Shown here in pieces: positions 6,671-12,679 of a DNA stretch of 14,664 nt; position 1 is the stretch's first letter, and each line of letters starts with the position of its first letter. A program made the position numbers and the translations under genes. Source of the DNA: JAZNOL01 sp045580815 (GTDB lineage: Bacteria; Bacillota; Clostridia; RUG12999); assembly GCA_045580815.1 (NCBI GenBank), contig JAZNOL010000103.1, positions 1 to 14,664 of the forward strand, written 5' to 3'. The notes beneath the pieces were generated by a model, which worked only from the letters and a program-made list of their open reading frames with translations, ran no database searches and was not told the origin of the DNA.

Positions 6671-7051
6671 ATGTTTGAAAATATTGGAGGAAAAATAAAA
6701 ACGCTGGCATGGGTAATTTTTATTATCAGTGCGGTCGGTTCGGTTATCTACGCACTTGTAACTGCCGTTTCTGTTGCTCAAGCAGCTGACGGATTTGCGG
6801 GACTTATTGCCTTTCTTACAATACTTATAGTTTTTTTGCTTGTGTCATGGGTAGGTAATTTTTTACTGTACGGTTTTGGCGAATTAATAGAAAGCACACA
6901 AGATATACGTGATAGCATAAGACTGTTAGCAACAACCAACAGCAAAAGCGGAAGCTCATCTGTATCAATCAACACCCTTGAGTGCCGTCATTGCGGATAC
7001 CGAATGGATCATACAAGCACAAGCTGTCCCAACTGCGGACGAAGACAGTAA
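6671..7051 (+). CDS. Two-TM membrane protein with C-terminal zinc ribbon
   Basis: A 126-residue protein with hydrophobic spans at about 11-36 and 43-70, a short amphipathic stretch (GELIESTQDIRDSIRLLATT) and a C-terminal zinc ribbon, CRHCGYRMDHTSTSCPNCG (C105, C108, C119, C122). The order is reversed compared with the upstream proteins, whose ribbons are N-terminal. With two spans, both termini should be cytoplasmic, so the ribbon again sits inside the cell. It starts 27 nt after the previous stop, behind GAGAGG at about 6660-6665. No function can be assigned. Confidence 0.8.
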   Translation: MFENIGGKIKTLAWVIFIISAVGSVIYALVTAVSVAQAADGFAGLIAFLTILIVFLLVSWVGNFLLYGFGELIESTQDIRDSIRLLATTNSKSGSSSVSINTLECRHCGYRMDHTSTSCPNCGRRQ

Positions 7052-7083
7052 CCTTGAATAACAAAGAAAAAGGGGAATTACAT

Positions 7084-7776
7084 ATGAAAAAAATATTTAC
7101 AATCGCTCTGGTTGCTGTATTAATATTAAGTCTGGTTGGGTGTGGAAATGATTATAATAAGCACGGAAATCAAACAACAAAACCATCTTTGGAGCATGAA
7201 ATAGGCGAAAATGCTGAGCAGCCTGTGGTTGAAGAACATTCGTTTAACACTTCAATAAAATTTGAAAATGGTATTGCCTATTTTGATATGACACCCGATG
7301 AATTTGTTGAAAAATACAATTCATCGTTAATGACGGATTCGGAATATATATCAAAAAACTTAAGCACTCCCAAATATAATATTTCCGGAACAGGCGTACA
7401 GGGAACAACAATTTATCAATATGACATTTCAAACAACATTACATCAATATATACATTTGCACACACAAATGAAAATGATAAAATATTAGAATTAACAATA
7501 GGCATAGAAAAGACATTAGGTAACTTTGATCCTGAATTAGGAAGCAGAGTATTATCTGAGCATTTAAAAGAAATGACAATGATTCTTGCCGGCATCAGTG
7601 AAGCTGATTACGAAATTTTGCTTAATGGTTTGTCAAATAAAATTGCTAACAAAGCTAATCGTCTTTATTATTACAATGAAAATATAATGATGGATCTTTA
7701 TTCAAATGAACATGGAGCATACTTCAGAGTAAGTTGTATGAGTGACGAAATCTATAATACAAAACATAATTATTAA
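7084..7776 (+). CDS. Predicted lipoprotein of unknown function
   Basis: A 230-residue protein that opens with MKKIFTIALVAVLILSLVGC, a classic signal peptide II whose lipobox LVGC puts the lipidated Cys at residue 20. An Asn/Thr/Glu-rich spacer follows, then a globular domain of about 170 residues containing FDMTPDEFVEKYNSSL, which resembles the start of domains found in other Clostridial lipoproteins but which I cannot name. The frame is open further upstream through the preceding gene, but the signal peptide and AAAGGGGAA just before the ATG fix the start. It is 32 nt downstream of the two-TM zinc-ribbon gene and closes the operon. It probably acts at the outer face of the membrane with the extracellular domains encoded upstream. 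Confidence 0.83.
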   Translation: MKKIFTIALVAVLILSLVGCGNDYNKHGNQTTKPSLEHEIGENAEQPVVEEHSFNTSIKFENGIAYFDMTPDEFVEKYNSSLMTDSEYISKNLSTPKYNISGTGVQGTTIYQYDISNNITSIYTFAHTNENDKILELTIGIEKTLGNFDPELGSRVLSEHLKEMTMILAGISEADYEILLNGLSNKIANKANRLYYYNENIMMDLYSNEHGAYFRVSCMSDEIYNTKHNY

Positions 7777-7781
7777 TTCAT

Positions 7782-7803
7782 AACCACCAGTAAACTGGTG
7801 GTT
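7782..7803 (+). repeat. Hairpin copy 1 (AACCACCAG / CTGGTGGTT)
   Basis: A perfect 9-bp stem with a TAAA loop starts 5 nt after the lipoprotein stop codon. The same two arms occur again at 8051-8073, flanking the palindromic element between them. Here only TTG follows, so termination from this copy alone would be weak. Confidence 0.75.
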
Positions 7804-7809
7804 TGCACT

Positions 7810-7826
7810 GCCCCCTTGGGCTTTTT
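7810..7826 (+). terminator. Small terminator-like hairpin
   Basis: GCCC (7810-7813) pairs with GGGC (7818-7821) around CCTT and is followed by five T (7822-7826). The stem is only 4 bp, so this is a weak candidate for ending the lipoprotein operon. Confidence 0.35.
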
Positions 7827-7890
7827 GCCTGCAGAACCTATATTAATTTTTCTTGCATCATTTGCACTACCGCCAAAAATTTAGCAGTTT

Positions 7891-8023
7891 AGGCTTCCCC
7901 TTGAGGGGAAGCTGTCGAGCGAAAGCGAGACTGATGAGGTGTTTATAGCGATAATAACTCCTATATTTACACCTCATCCGAGTTTTGCTCCGCAAAACCC
8001 ACCTTCCCCTCAAGGGGAAGGCT
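7891..8023. repeat. Palindromic MITE-like intergenic element, about 130 bp
   Basis: The ends are inverted copies: AGGCTTCCCC (7891-7900) and GGGGAAGGCT (8014-8023). Each end is itself a hairpin: GCTTCCCC-TTGA-GGGGAAGC at 7893-7912 and CCTTCCCC-TCAA-GGGGAAGG at 8002-8021. Inside, GATGAGGTGT (7933-7942) is inverted as ACACCTCATC (7969-7978) around an AT-rich centre, so the whole element can fold into one long imperfect stem. No coding capacity is seen. I associate this type with dispersed intergenic repeats of gut Clostridia, probably non-autonomous mobile elements. Weak outer symmetry (TTTAGC near 7880-7885, GCTAAA near 8036-8041) may mark a larger unit. Confidence 0.75.
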
Positions 8024-8050
8024 CAACCTTGCATAGCTAAAGCTTTTTTG

Positions 8051-8079
8051 AACCACCAGCACTTCTGGTGGTTTTCTTG
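8051..8079 (+). terminator. Intrinsic terminator / hairpin copy 2
   Basis: AACCACCAG (8051-8059) and CTGGTGGTT (8065-8073) form a perfect 9-bp stem with a 5-nt loop. The right arm's last two bases begin the run TTTT-C-TT (8072-8078). It repeats the arms of the hairpin at 7782-7803. It can terminate plus-strand transcripts of the lipoprotein operon. On the minus strand it is followed by A, not T, so it does not serve the AraC gene. Confidence 0.6.
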
Positions 8080-8089
8080 AGAAGAACTT

Positions 8090-8851
8090 TCATATTTTGT
8101 ATATTCTGTTGCTGTTTGCATACTGCGACGGTGTTACGCCTGTTTTTTCTTTAAACACACGGCAAAAATGATACGGATTTGAAAATCCGCATTCTTCAGC
8201 AACCGTGCCGATTTTATACACGCCGCTTATCAGCAGTTGTTTTGCCTTTGCAATACGCAAGTCCACAATATATTTATGAGGCGTCATATTGAACTGTTTT
8301 GCAAAAAGTCTGCGGAAATATACCTCGCTGACCTTACACATTTTTGCCAGCTTGCCGTTATCAAGCTCTGTGTCGGAAAGGTTTTTTTCTATATACCCGA
8401 CTGCCGGTGCAAGAATACCGGTTTGCGGCATCTGCTCGGAAATAAGCCTGTTTATTATATTATAAAATATACTCATGATTTTTGTGCGGCTGTTTTCAAA
8501 CAGAAACAGATTTTTCATCTGCTCAAACTCTTTTATATAAGCCCCGTTATCTTCAATATGAAGCACCGTTATTTCGTCACACAAAAAATCTGTTGTATCA
8601 AAATTTATAACAGGAAACAGACCCGATTTATCCCCGTGCAGGCTGTAGCTCTGATTTTTCGGCAGAAAAACAGCACAACCCGGTGTTGAAACATGGGTTT
8701 TGCCATTTTGCGCATAAGTTATCTGCCCGCTGATGCAAAAAGATAAACCGTAGCAACGGCGGTTTTGCATTTCTGTTATTCTGCCGCAAGGAGAATTGAC
8801 GGTTATCACGTCAATGATTTCTGTCACGGTTATGTTGTTTAAATTTTCCAT
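8090..8851 (-). CDS. AraC-family transcriptional regulator
   Basis: A 253-residue protein with an N-terminal cupin-like ligand domain (about 15-110; YGLSFCISGQITYAQNGKTH, then PGCAVFLPKNQSYSLHGDKS) and a C-terminal double HTH of AraC type (about 150-247). The HTH region includes LAKMCKVSEVYFRRLFAKQF, GTVAEECGFSNPYHFCRVFK and the closing signature KTGVTPSQYA. Upstream in-frame codons extend the frame to 8902, but AGGAGGGGAAAAG just before the ATG at 8849-8851 fixes the start. It is divergent from two dehydrogenases and a dehydratase-like gene, which it probably controls in response to their substrate. Its ligand cannot be read from sequence; sugars or polyols are common for this architecture. 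Confidence 0.92.
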   Translation of the reverse strand: MENLNNITVTEIIDVITVNSPCGRITEMQNRRCYGLSFCISGQITYAQNGKTHVSTPGCAVFLPKNQSYSLHGDKSGLFPVINFDTTDFLCDEITVLHIEDNGAYIKEFEQMKNLFLFENSRTKIMSIFYNIINRLISEQMPQTGILAPAVGYIEKNLSDTELDNGKLAKMCKVSEVYFRRLFAKQFNMTPHKYIVDLRIAKAKQLLISGVYKIGTVAEECGFSNPYHFCRVFKEKTGVTPSQYANSNRIYKI

Positions 8852-8868
8852 CTTTTCCCCTCCTGTTT

Positions 8869-8935
8869 TATCAATTATAATCTTTTTTATCAAAAAAGTC
8901 AAGAAATATTACCAAAATAGTATCAAAAACATCAA
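8869..8935. promoter_or_regulatory. TATCAA direct repeats, candidate AraC-type operators
   Basis: TATCAA occurs in the same orientation at 8869-8874, 8888-8893 and 8921-8926, and ATCAA again at 8931-8935. The first two lie in a longer shared TTTTATCAA with 19-bp periodicity. They cover the -10/-35 region of the AraC gene's own promoter and lie upstream of the dehydrogenase promoter, as expected for direct-repeat AraC sites. Confidence 0.4.
8874..8902 (-). promoter_or_regulatory. Promoter of the AraC regulator gene
   Basis: On the minus strand, TTGACT (8897-8902), a 17-bp spacer and TATAAT (8874-8879) form a near-consensus promoter, just upstream of the AGGAGGGG ribosome binding site. Confidence 0.8.
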
Positions 8936-8954
8936 ATCTGTACTGTTTTGTGCA

Positions 8955-8983
8955 TTGAAAAGTTTTTTCCTTTAATATATAAT
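8955..8983 (+). promoter_or_regulatory. Promoter of the dehydrogenase operon
   Basis: TTGAAA (8955-8960), a 17-bp spacer and TATAAT (8978-8983) give a start near 8990. The leader before the TTG start codon at 9015 is very short. It lies 53 bp from the divergent AraC promoter. Confidence 0.8.
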
Positions 8984-9014
8984 ACACTTAACAAATATAA
9001 TCGGAAGTGATTTT

Positions 9015-9752
9015 TTGGATTTTAAAAACAAAACCGTACTTATAACAGGATCGGCTGTCGGTATCGGCAGAGCCGCCGCAATCAAGTTTGCACAGTACGG
9101 TGCAAAGCTTGTTCTGCTTGATGTGAACAATGAAAAACTTGAGATTTTAAAGCAAGAACTTAAACCGCACACAGAAAATGTGCTGACCTTTAAGTGTGAT
9201 GTAAGTGACGAAGCCTCCGTAAATACAGTTATTTCTCAAGCCGCAAATAAACTTGGAAATATTGACATTCTCGTAAACAATGCCGCATTATGGCGACACT
9301 GGGGATCTTTTGTTGAAACGCCTATCGACGAATGGAAAAAATATATTGACGTAAACATTATGGGCGTTGTGTACTGCACAAAGGCAGTTTTGCCCGCCAT
9401 GCTTGAAAAAGGATACGGCAGAATAATAAATATCTCGTCTGTTGCCGGAGTTTACGGCAACGCCAACATGGTGCATTACTCGGCAACAAAAGGTGCTGTG
9501 ATTGCCTTTACCAAAGCACTTGCAAAAGAGGTTACGGAAAAAGGTGTGCTTGTAAACAGCATTTCTCCCGGCAGTGTAAGCCCTGCCGAAAACCCGGACA
9601 TTAATTTTCATCAGCCCAGCGATCTTTCGTTTATGGGCAGAACGGGTACGGATGCGGAAAACGCAAATCTTATTTGTTTTCTTGCTTCTGACGACGCAAG
9701 TTATATTTCAGGACAGAATATTCAGATAGACGGTTGCAGAAAAAAACAGTAA
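9015..9752 (+). CDS. Short-chain dehydrogenase/reductase (SDR) 1
   Basis: A 245-residue classical SDR. It has the cofactor loop TGSAVGIG (11-18), DV at 36-37, CDVSD (61-65), NNAA (88-91), N114 in DVNIMG, the catalytic Ser in NISSVAG (139-145), and YSATK (Y155, K159) followed by SPGSVSP. All four residues of the Asn-Ser-Tyr-Lys tetrad are present, so it should be an active NAD(P)(H)-dependent alcohol dehydrogenase or ketoreductase. An Asp rather than a basic residue after the second strand favours NAD(H). It starts with TTG at 9015 behind GGAAGTG; no in-frame ATG precedes the MDFKNK start. The specific substrate is unknown. It is followed 11 nt later by a second SDR, suggesting sequential oxidation and reduction steps on one compound. 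Confidence 0.92.
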   Translation: MDFKNKTVLITGSAVGIGRAAAIKFAQYGAKLVLLDVNNEKLEILKQELKPHTENVLTFKCDVSDEASVNTVISQAANKLGNIDILVNNAALWRHWGSFVETPIDEWKKYIDVNIMGVVYCTKAVLPAMLEKGYGRIINISSVAGVYGNANMVHYSATKGAVIAFTKALAKEVTEKGVLVNSISPGSVSPAENPDINFHQPSDLSFMGRTGTDAENANLICFLASDDASYISGQNIQIDGCRKKQ

Positions 9753-9763
9753 GGAGTGATTTT

Positions 9764-10522
9764 ATGCAGTTTAAAAACAAAACAGCAATATCAACAGGTG
9801 CGGCATCCGGCATGGGGCTTCTTTTTGCACAGTGCTTTGCCGCAGAGGGCGGCAACGTTGTGATGTGCGACGTAAACAAAGAGGTTTTAGAAGAAAAGGT
9901 TGCCGAAATCAATGCCAAAGGTGGTGGCAGTGCAATCGGCGTTATATGCGACGTACGTGATTATTCGCAGGTTTGCAATGCAAGAGACAAAGCAGTTGAA
10001 ACCTTCGGCAGTATTGACATCATGGCAAATTTCGCCGGTGGAACAGCACGACGTGTTCTAAACGTAGGTTGGGAGTTGGAGTTTCCCGATGTACCGATTG
10101 ATGTTTTTGACTGGGGACTTGACGTGAATTTGAAAGGACCTTTTTATTTTGCACATGCGGTTTTAAAACAGATGCGTAAGCAGAAAAGCGGACTTATTAT
10201 AAATATAGGTTCTATAACCGGTATGGAAGGTTCGGGCAGCGGAATGGATTATCCCACCGCTAAAGCCGGACTTATGTTTGGTCTTACAAAATCAATTGCA
10301 CAATACGGTGCACCATACAACATACGCTGCATATGCGTTTCTCCGGGACCCGTGCTGACACGTGCGGCAATGTCAGAAATGAAAACACTGCTCGGCAGAG
10401 CCGCAGAGCCACAGGAAATTATTGACCTTATTTTATTTATCGCATCCGACAAAGGGCAGTTTATTAACGGCGAAAACATTATGATTGACGGTGGAAGAAA
10501 CGCAATGGGACGGTGGAATTAA
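9764..10522 (+). CDS. Short-chain dehydrogenase/reductase (SDR) 2
   Basis: A 252-residue SDR with TGAASGMG (11-18), CDV at 35-37, N122 in DVNLKG, Ser150 in NIGSITG, YPTAK (Y163, K167) and SPGPV. The tetrad is intact. The usual NNAG reads NFAGG (89-93), a mild change in the cofactor-stabilising loop. An insertion-like stretch with VGWELEFPDVPIDVFDW (101-117) before N122 may shape a particular substrate site. The start at 9764 is supported by AAGGAGTGA overlapping the stop codon of SDR1, so the two are tightly coupled. It is only distantly similar to SDR1 outside the motifs, so it is not a recent tandem duplicate. The substrate is unknown; a cyclic polyol or its keto form is a reasonable guess from the neighbours. 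Confidence 0.9.
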   Translation: MQFKNKTAISTGAASGMGLLFAQCFAAEGGNVVMCDVNKEVLEEKVAEINAKGGGSAIGVICDVRDYSQVCNARDKAVETFGSIDIMANFAGGTARRVLNVGWELEFPDVPIDVFDWGLDVNLKGPFYFAHAVLKQMRKQKSGLIINIGSITGMEGSGSGMDYPTAKAGLMFGLTKSIAQYGAPYNIRCICVSPGPVLTRAAMSEMKTLLGRAAEPQEIIDLILFIASDKGQFINGENIMIDGGRNAMGRWN

Positions 10523-10540
10523 CGTGAAAAATCACGTTAA
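10519..10540 (+). repeat. Hairpin overlapping the SDR2 stop codon
   Basis: TTAACGTGA (10519-10527) and TCACGTTAA (10532-10540) form a perfect 9-bp stem with a four-A loop that includes the stop codon. No T run follows, so it is not a standard terminator. Confidence 0.6.
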
Positions 10541-10566
10541 TGCCTTCGGCGGAATTTAATGCACAT

Positions 10567-10608
10567 TATACGCCATTTCTGACCACGAAGTGATGCGTAT
10601 ACATTTTT
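10567..10608 (+). terminator. Long hairpin with T run between SDR2 and the dehydratase-like gene
   Basis: TATACGC plus CATTTC (10567-10579) pair with GAAGTG and GCGTATA (10587-10592, 10595-10601) around a TGACCAC loop, with a 2-nt bulge and one G-T wobble. CATTTTT follows. It looks like a terminator or attenuator placed just before the downstream gene. Confidence 0.45.
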
Positions 10609-10619
10609 AATTATTATTT

Positions 10620-11414
10620 ATGGGCAGAAAGGCTATGGAAATTAATATGAAACCTACATTTTTAAAATATGACAAACCTCTTTTGACGGCAATGATATAC
10701 GCCGCCACACCCGAAGATGCCATTTCAAAAATAAAGGCATCTCTCGCAGACGGAGCAGAAGCATTCTGCATTCAGCTTGAACTGCTGAAAAGAGAATACC
10801 GTTCAGAAGAAAATTTAAAAGCAATTTTTTCTGCCTGCAACGGCAAGCCTATTTATGTAACAAGCTACCGAGGGGGCGAAAACGAAGGCTTTACCGATGA
10901 GCAATGCATGGATTTTCTGCTGTTTGCACTTGATTGCGGTGCAACTCTTTGCGATATTCCCGGGGATATGTTTGACCGCAGTCCCCACTATGAGCTTACA
11001 ACCGACCCTGTTGCAATCAAAAAACAAAAAGAATTAGTAGCAGAAATTCACCGCCGCGGTGGAGAAGTTTTAATATCAAGCCACACATTAAAGCCGTTGA
11101 CAGTTGAAGAAAATCTTAAAATTGCCAGAGCACAGGCAGAGCGTGGTGCAGATATTATTAAAATAGTGAATAATCATGAAAACGCCGGGGACATCCCCTC
11201 TTGCATTGAATCCATCCAAAAAATAAAAGCCTCCGTCGATAAGGAACTTCTGTTTCTTGTCAGCGGTGCCGGCAGTATAATACGTTACATCGGTGCAAAT
11301 TTTGGCGTTTGTATGTATCTTTGTCTGCAAACGTATGAAGGAGTAGCAAATCCTGTTCAGCCACTACTAACAAAGGTGAAAGCCGTTAGGGACAATATAA
11401 ATCTTAATTTTTAA
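10620..11414 (+). CDS. Type I 3-dehydroquinate dehydratase-like protein
   Basis: A 264-residue TIM-barrel protein resembling type I DHQase (AroD class), which dehydrates 3-dehydroquinate through a lysine Schiff base. It has PLLTAMIYAATPEDAISKIK (20-39), YVTSYRGGENEG (79-90), LISSH (151-155, His155 as catalytic His), ADIIKIVNN (177-185, Lys181 as Schiff-base Lys), SGAGSIIRYIGANFG (215-229, Arg222) and ANPVQ (Gln247). The strand that normally reads IExR is CIQLELL here, so the usual carboxylate-binding Glu and Arg appear to be Gln and Glu. This suggests a changed substrate. In-frame ATGs at 10635 and 10647 are alternatives, and no start has a good ribosome site. Its position after two SDRs points to a catabolic or side-pathway role rather than the shikimate pathway. 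Confidence 0.75.
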   Translation: MGRKAMEINMKPTFLKYDKPLLTAMIYAATPEDAISKIKASLADGAEAFCIQLELLKREYRSEENLKAIFSACNGKPIYVTSYRGGENEGFTDEQCMDFLLFALDCGATLCDIPGDMFDRSPHYELTTDPVAIKKQKELVAEIHRRGGEVLISSHTLKPLTVEENLKIARAQAERGADIIKIVNNHENAGDIPSCIESIQKIKASVDKELLFLVSGAGSIIRYIGANFGVCMYLCLQTYEGVANPVQPLLTKVKAVRDNINLNF

Positions 11415-11415
11415 C

Positions 11416-11455
11416 ACCGGAAAGCCGCCGATATAAGGACGGCTTTTCGGTATTT
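11416..11455 (+). terminator. Intrinsic terminator after the dehydratase-like gene
   Basis: ACCGGAAAGCCG (11416-11427) pairs with CGGCTTTTCGGT (11440-11451) as a 12-bp stem with one G-T wobble, followed by ATTTT. It begins 2 nt after the stop codon and ends the SDR/dehydratase unit. Confidence 0.8.
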
Positions 11456-11540
11456 TCACAAACAAAATGTCAATTATATGCTCTAAAAATAACAAAAATG
11501 ATAAAATTTGCACAAAAAATTAAATTATTCAAAAATTCTA

Positions 11541-11569
11541 TTGACAAAATGTCATACCTGTGGTAAAAT
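11541..11569 (+). promoter_or_regulatory. Promoter of the rpmG-secE-nusG-ribosomal protein operon
   Basis: TTGACA (11541-11546), a 17-bp spacer and TAAAAT (11564-11569) preceded by TG form a strong promoter with an extended -10. A leader of roughly 65 nt with a T run and GGAGGT (11629-11634) precedes rpmG. Confidence 0.88.
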
Positions 11570-11642
11570 ATAATAGATTGCCGTAAAGGTTCTTTTTTTT
11601 CACACATTTTTTGTGTAACTATAATATCGGAGGTAAACAGAG

Positions 11643-11792
11643 ATGAGAGTAAAAATCACATTAGCTTGCAGCGAATGCAAACAGCGCAACTATGATACAA
11701 AGAAAAACAAGAAAAACGATCCCGACAGACTCGAAATGAACAAATACTGCAGATTCTGCAAAAAACACACTCTGCATAAAGAAACAAAATAA
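11643..11792 (+). CDS. rpmG: 50S ribosomal protein L33
   Basis: A 49-residue protein starting MRVKITLACSECKQRNY and ending YCRFCKKHTLHKETK. Two CxxC pairs (CSEC and CRFC) show the zinc-binding form of L33, as in many Firmicutes. It sits on the 50S subunit near the E site. GGAGGT lies 8 nt before the ATG. L33 as the gene before secE is the standard order in this phylum. A small inverted repeat (AGCCTT at 11794-11799 and AAGGCT at 11811-11816) separates it from secE and may act in processing. No tRNA gene is present in this gap, although tRNA-Trp lies here in some relatives. Confidence 0.95.
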   Translation: MRVKITLACSECKQRNYDTKKNKKNDPDRLEMNKYCRFCKKHTLHKETK

Positions 11793-11834
11793 TAGCCTTA
11801 CATTTTAATAAAGGCTTATGAAAGGGTGACTCAC

Positions 11835-12047
11835 ATGGCAGAAAAAGAAAAAAAGAAATTCGGTACACGCATTGCCGATTGGTTTCGCGGCGTGAAGTCC
11901 GAGTTTAAAAAAATTGTATGGCCCTCTCCGGCAAAAATTGCTAAAGATACAGGCATAGTTATTATGTTTGTTATTGTTGTCGGTGCATTTATTTATGCTC
12001 TACAGTGGCTCTTCCGTACCGGCATACAGTTCTTATTGCCGAACTAA
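11835..12047 (+). CDS. secE: Preprotein translocase subunit SecE
   Basis: A 70-residue protein of the short Gram-positive SecE type. The charged amphipathic N-terminus has WFRGVKSEFKKIVWPSPAKI, with the invariant E-x-KK-x-VWPS motif, followed by a single membrane span (about 40-60, GIVIMFVIVVGAFIYALQW). SecE clamps SecY in the SecYEG channel. The start at 11835 is supported by AAAGGGTGA; an upstream in-frame ATG at 11826 overlaps that site and is less likely. It is 42 nt after rpmG and 23 nt before nusG. Confidence 0.96.
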   Translation: MAEKEKKKFGTRIADWFRGVKSEFKKIVWPSPAKIAKDTGIVIMFVIVVGAFIYALQWLFRTGIQFLLPN

Positions 12048-12070
12048 TTTAAGTTAAAGGATTTGAGGGT

Positions 12071-12586
12071 ATGGCCGATAACGCAAAATGGTATGTAATA
12101 CACACATTTTCGGGTTATGAAAAAAAAGTTGAAACCAATATTAGACAAATGATTGACAACCGCGGTCTGCACGAGCAGATTGTTGATATTCAGGTTCCTG
12201 AAGAAGCCGATACTGAAAGCAGCCGTCAGGGTGCGATGCGCAAAATCTTCCCCGGATATGTTTTTGTTAAAATGGTTATGTCGGATGATGCATGGCATTC
12301 AATCAGAAACATCCGCGGTGTAACAGGTTTTGTGGGACCCGAAAGCAAACCTGTTCCGCTTACTGAAGAAGAAATGCTCAACATGAATCTTGAAAAGAGA
12401 GTTATTACAGTTGAGTTTGAAGTGGGCGACAGCGTAAGAGTTACTGACGGACCTTTAAGCGGATATCTTGGCAAGGTTATTGAACTTGATACCGAAAAAG
12501 GCAAAGTCAAACTGTCGGTTGATTTGTTTATGGGACGTGAAACTGTCATTGACCTTGAAGTTTCACAGGTTGAACCATTAGATTAA
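12071..12586 (+). CDS. nusG: Transcription termination/antitermination factor NusG
   Basis: A 171-residue protein with an NGN domain (about 6-105: WYVIHTFSGYEKKVETNI, then FPGYVFVKMVMSDDAWHSIR and GVTGFVG) and a C-terminal KOW domain (about 118-168: FEVGDSVRVTDGPLSGYLGK, VKLSVDLFMGRETVIDLEVS). It binds RNA polymerase and, through KOW, Rho or ribosomal S10. Length and motifs are standard. AAAGGA (12056-12061) is the likely ribosome site; GAGGGT directly before the ATG is too close. It lies in the usual place between secE and rplK. Confidence 0.97.
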   Translation: MADNAKWYVIHTFSGYEKKVETNIRQMIDNRGLHEQIVDIQVPEEADTESSRQGAMRKIFPGYVFVKMVMSDDAWHSIRNIRGVTGFVGPESKPVPLTEEEMLNMNLEKRVITVEFEVGDSVRVTDGPLSGYLGKVIELDTEKGKVKLSVDLFMGRETVIDLEVSQVEPLD

Positions 12587-12589
12587 GTT

Positions 12590-12612
12590 AAACCGCCGCT
12601 TTGCGGCTGTTT
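12590..12612 (+). other. Hairpin between nusG and the L1-type leader
   Basis: AAAC and GCCGC (12590-12599) pair with GCGGC and GTTT (12603-12612) around TTT, with one C/T mismatch. It follows the nusG stop codon by 3 nt. The T run is short, so it may be a partial terminator or a processing or stability structure. Confidence 0.45.
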
Positions 12613-12617
12613 ATAGA

Positions 12618-12653
12618 GTGGGAGGACGTGAAATTCACGTCTGCCATTACCAC
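12618..12653 (+). promoter_or_regulatory. L1-binding-site leader upstream of rplK
   Basis: GTGGGAG (12618-12624) and ATTACCAC (12646-12653) flank a perfect hairpin, GACGTGAA / TTCACGTC (12625-12632, 12634-12641). GUGGGAG opposite AUACCAC is the L1-binding internal loop of 23S rRNA helix 76-78, so this is an rRNA mimic through which free L1 can repress rplK-rplA. AAGGAGGTG for rplK begins 12 nt later. Confidence 0.8.
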
Positions 12654-12679
12654 ATTGTTTTTATAAGGAGGTGCTACAC

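Noticed and set aside
7891..8023. Possible CRISPR repeat-spacer structure
   Set aside because: The repeats are inverted, not direct and regularly spaced, and there are only two copies with no cas genes nearby.
8237..8689. Plus-strand open frame of 150 codons inside the AraC gene
   Set aside because: It is antisense to an unambiguous AraC HTH protein, and it shows no ribosome site or known domain.
11580..11620. T-rich stretch with CACACA/TGTGT in the rpmG leader as a riboswitch
   Set aside because: Only a short 5-bp hairpin can be drawn, and no known riboswitch core is recognisable.
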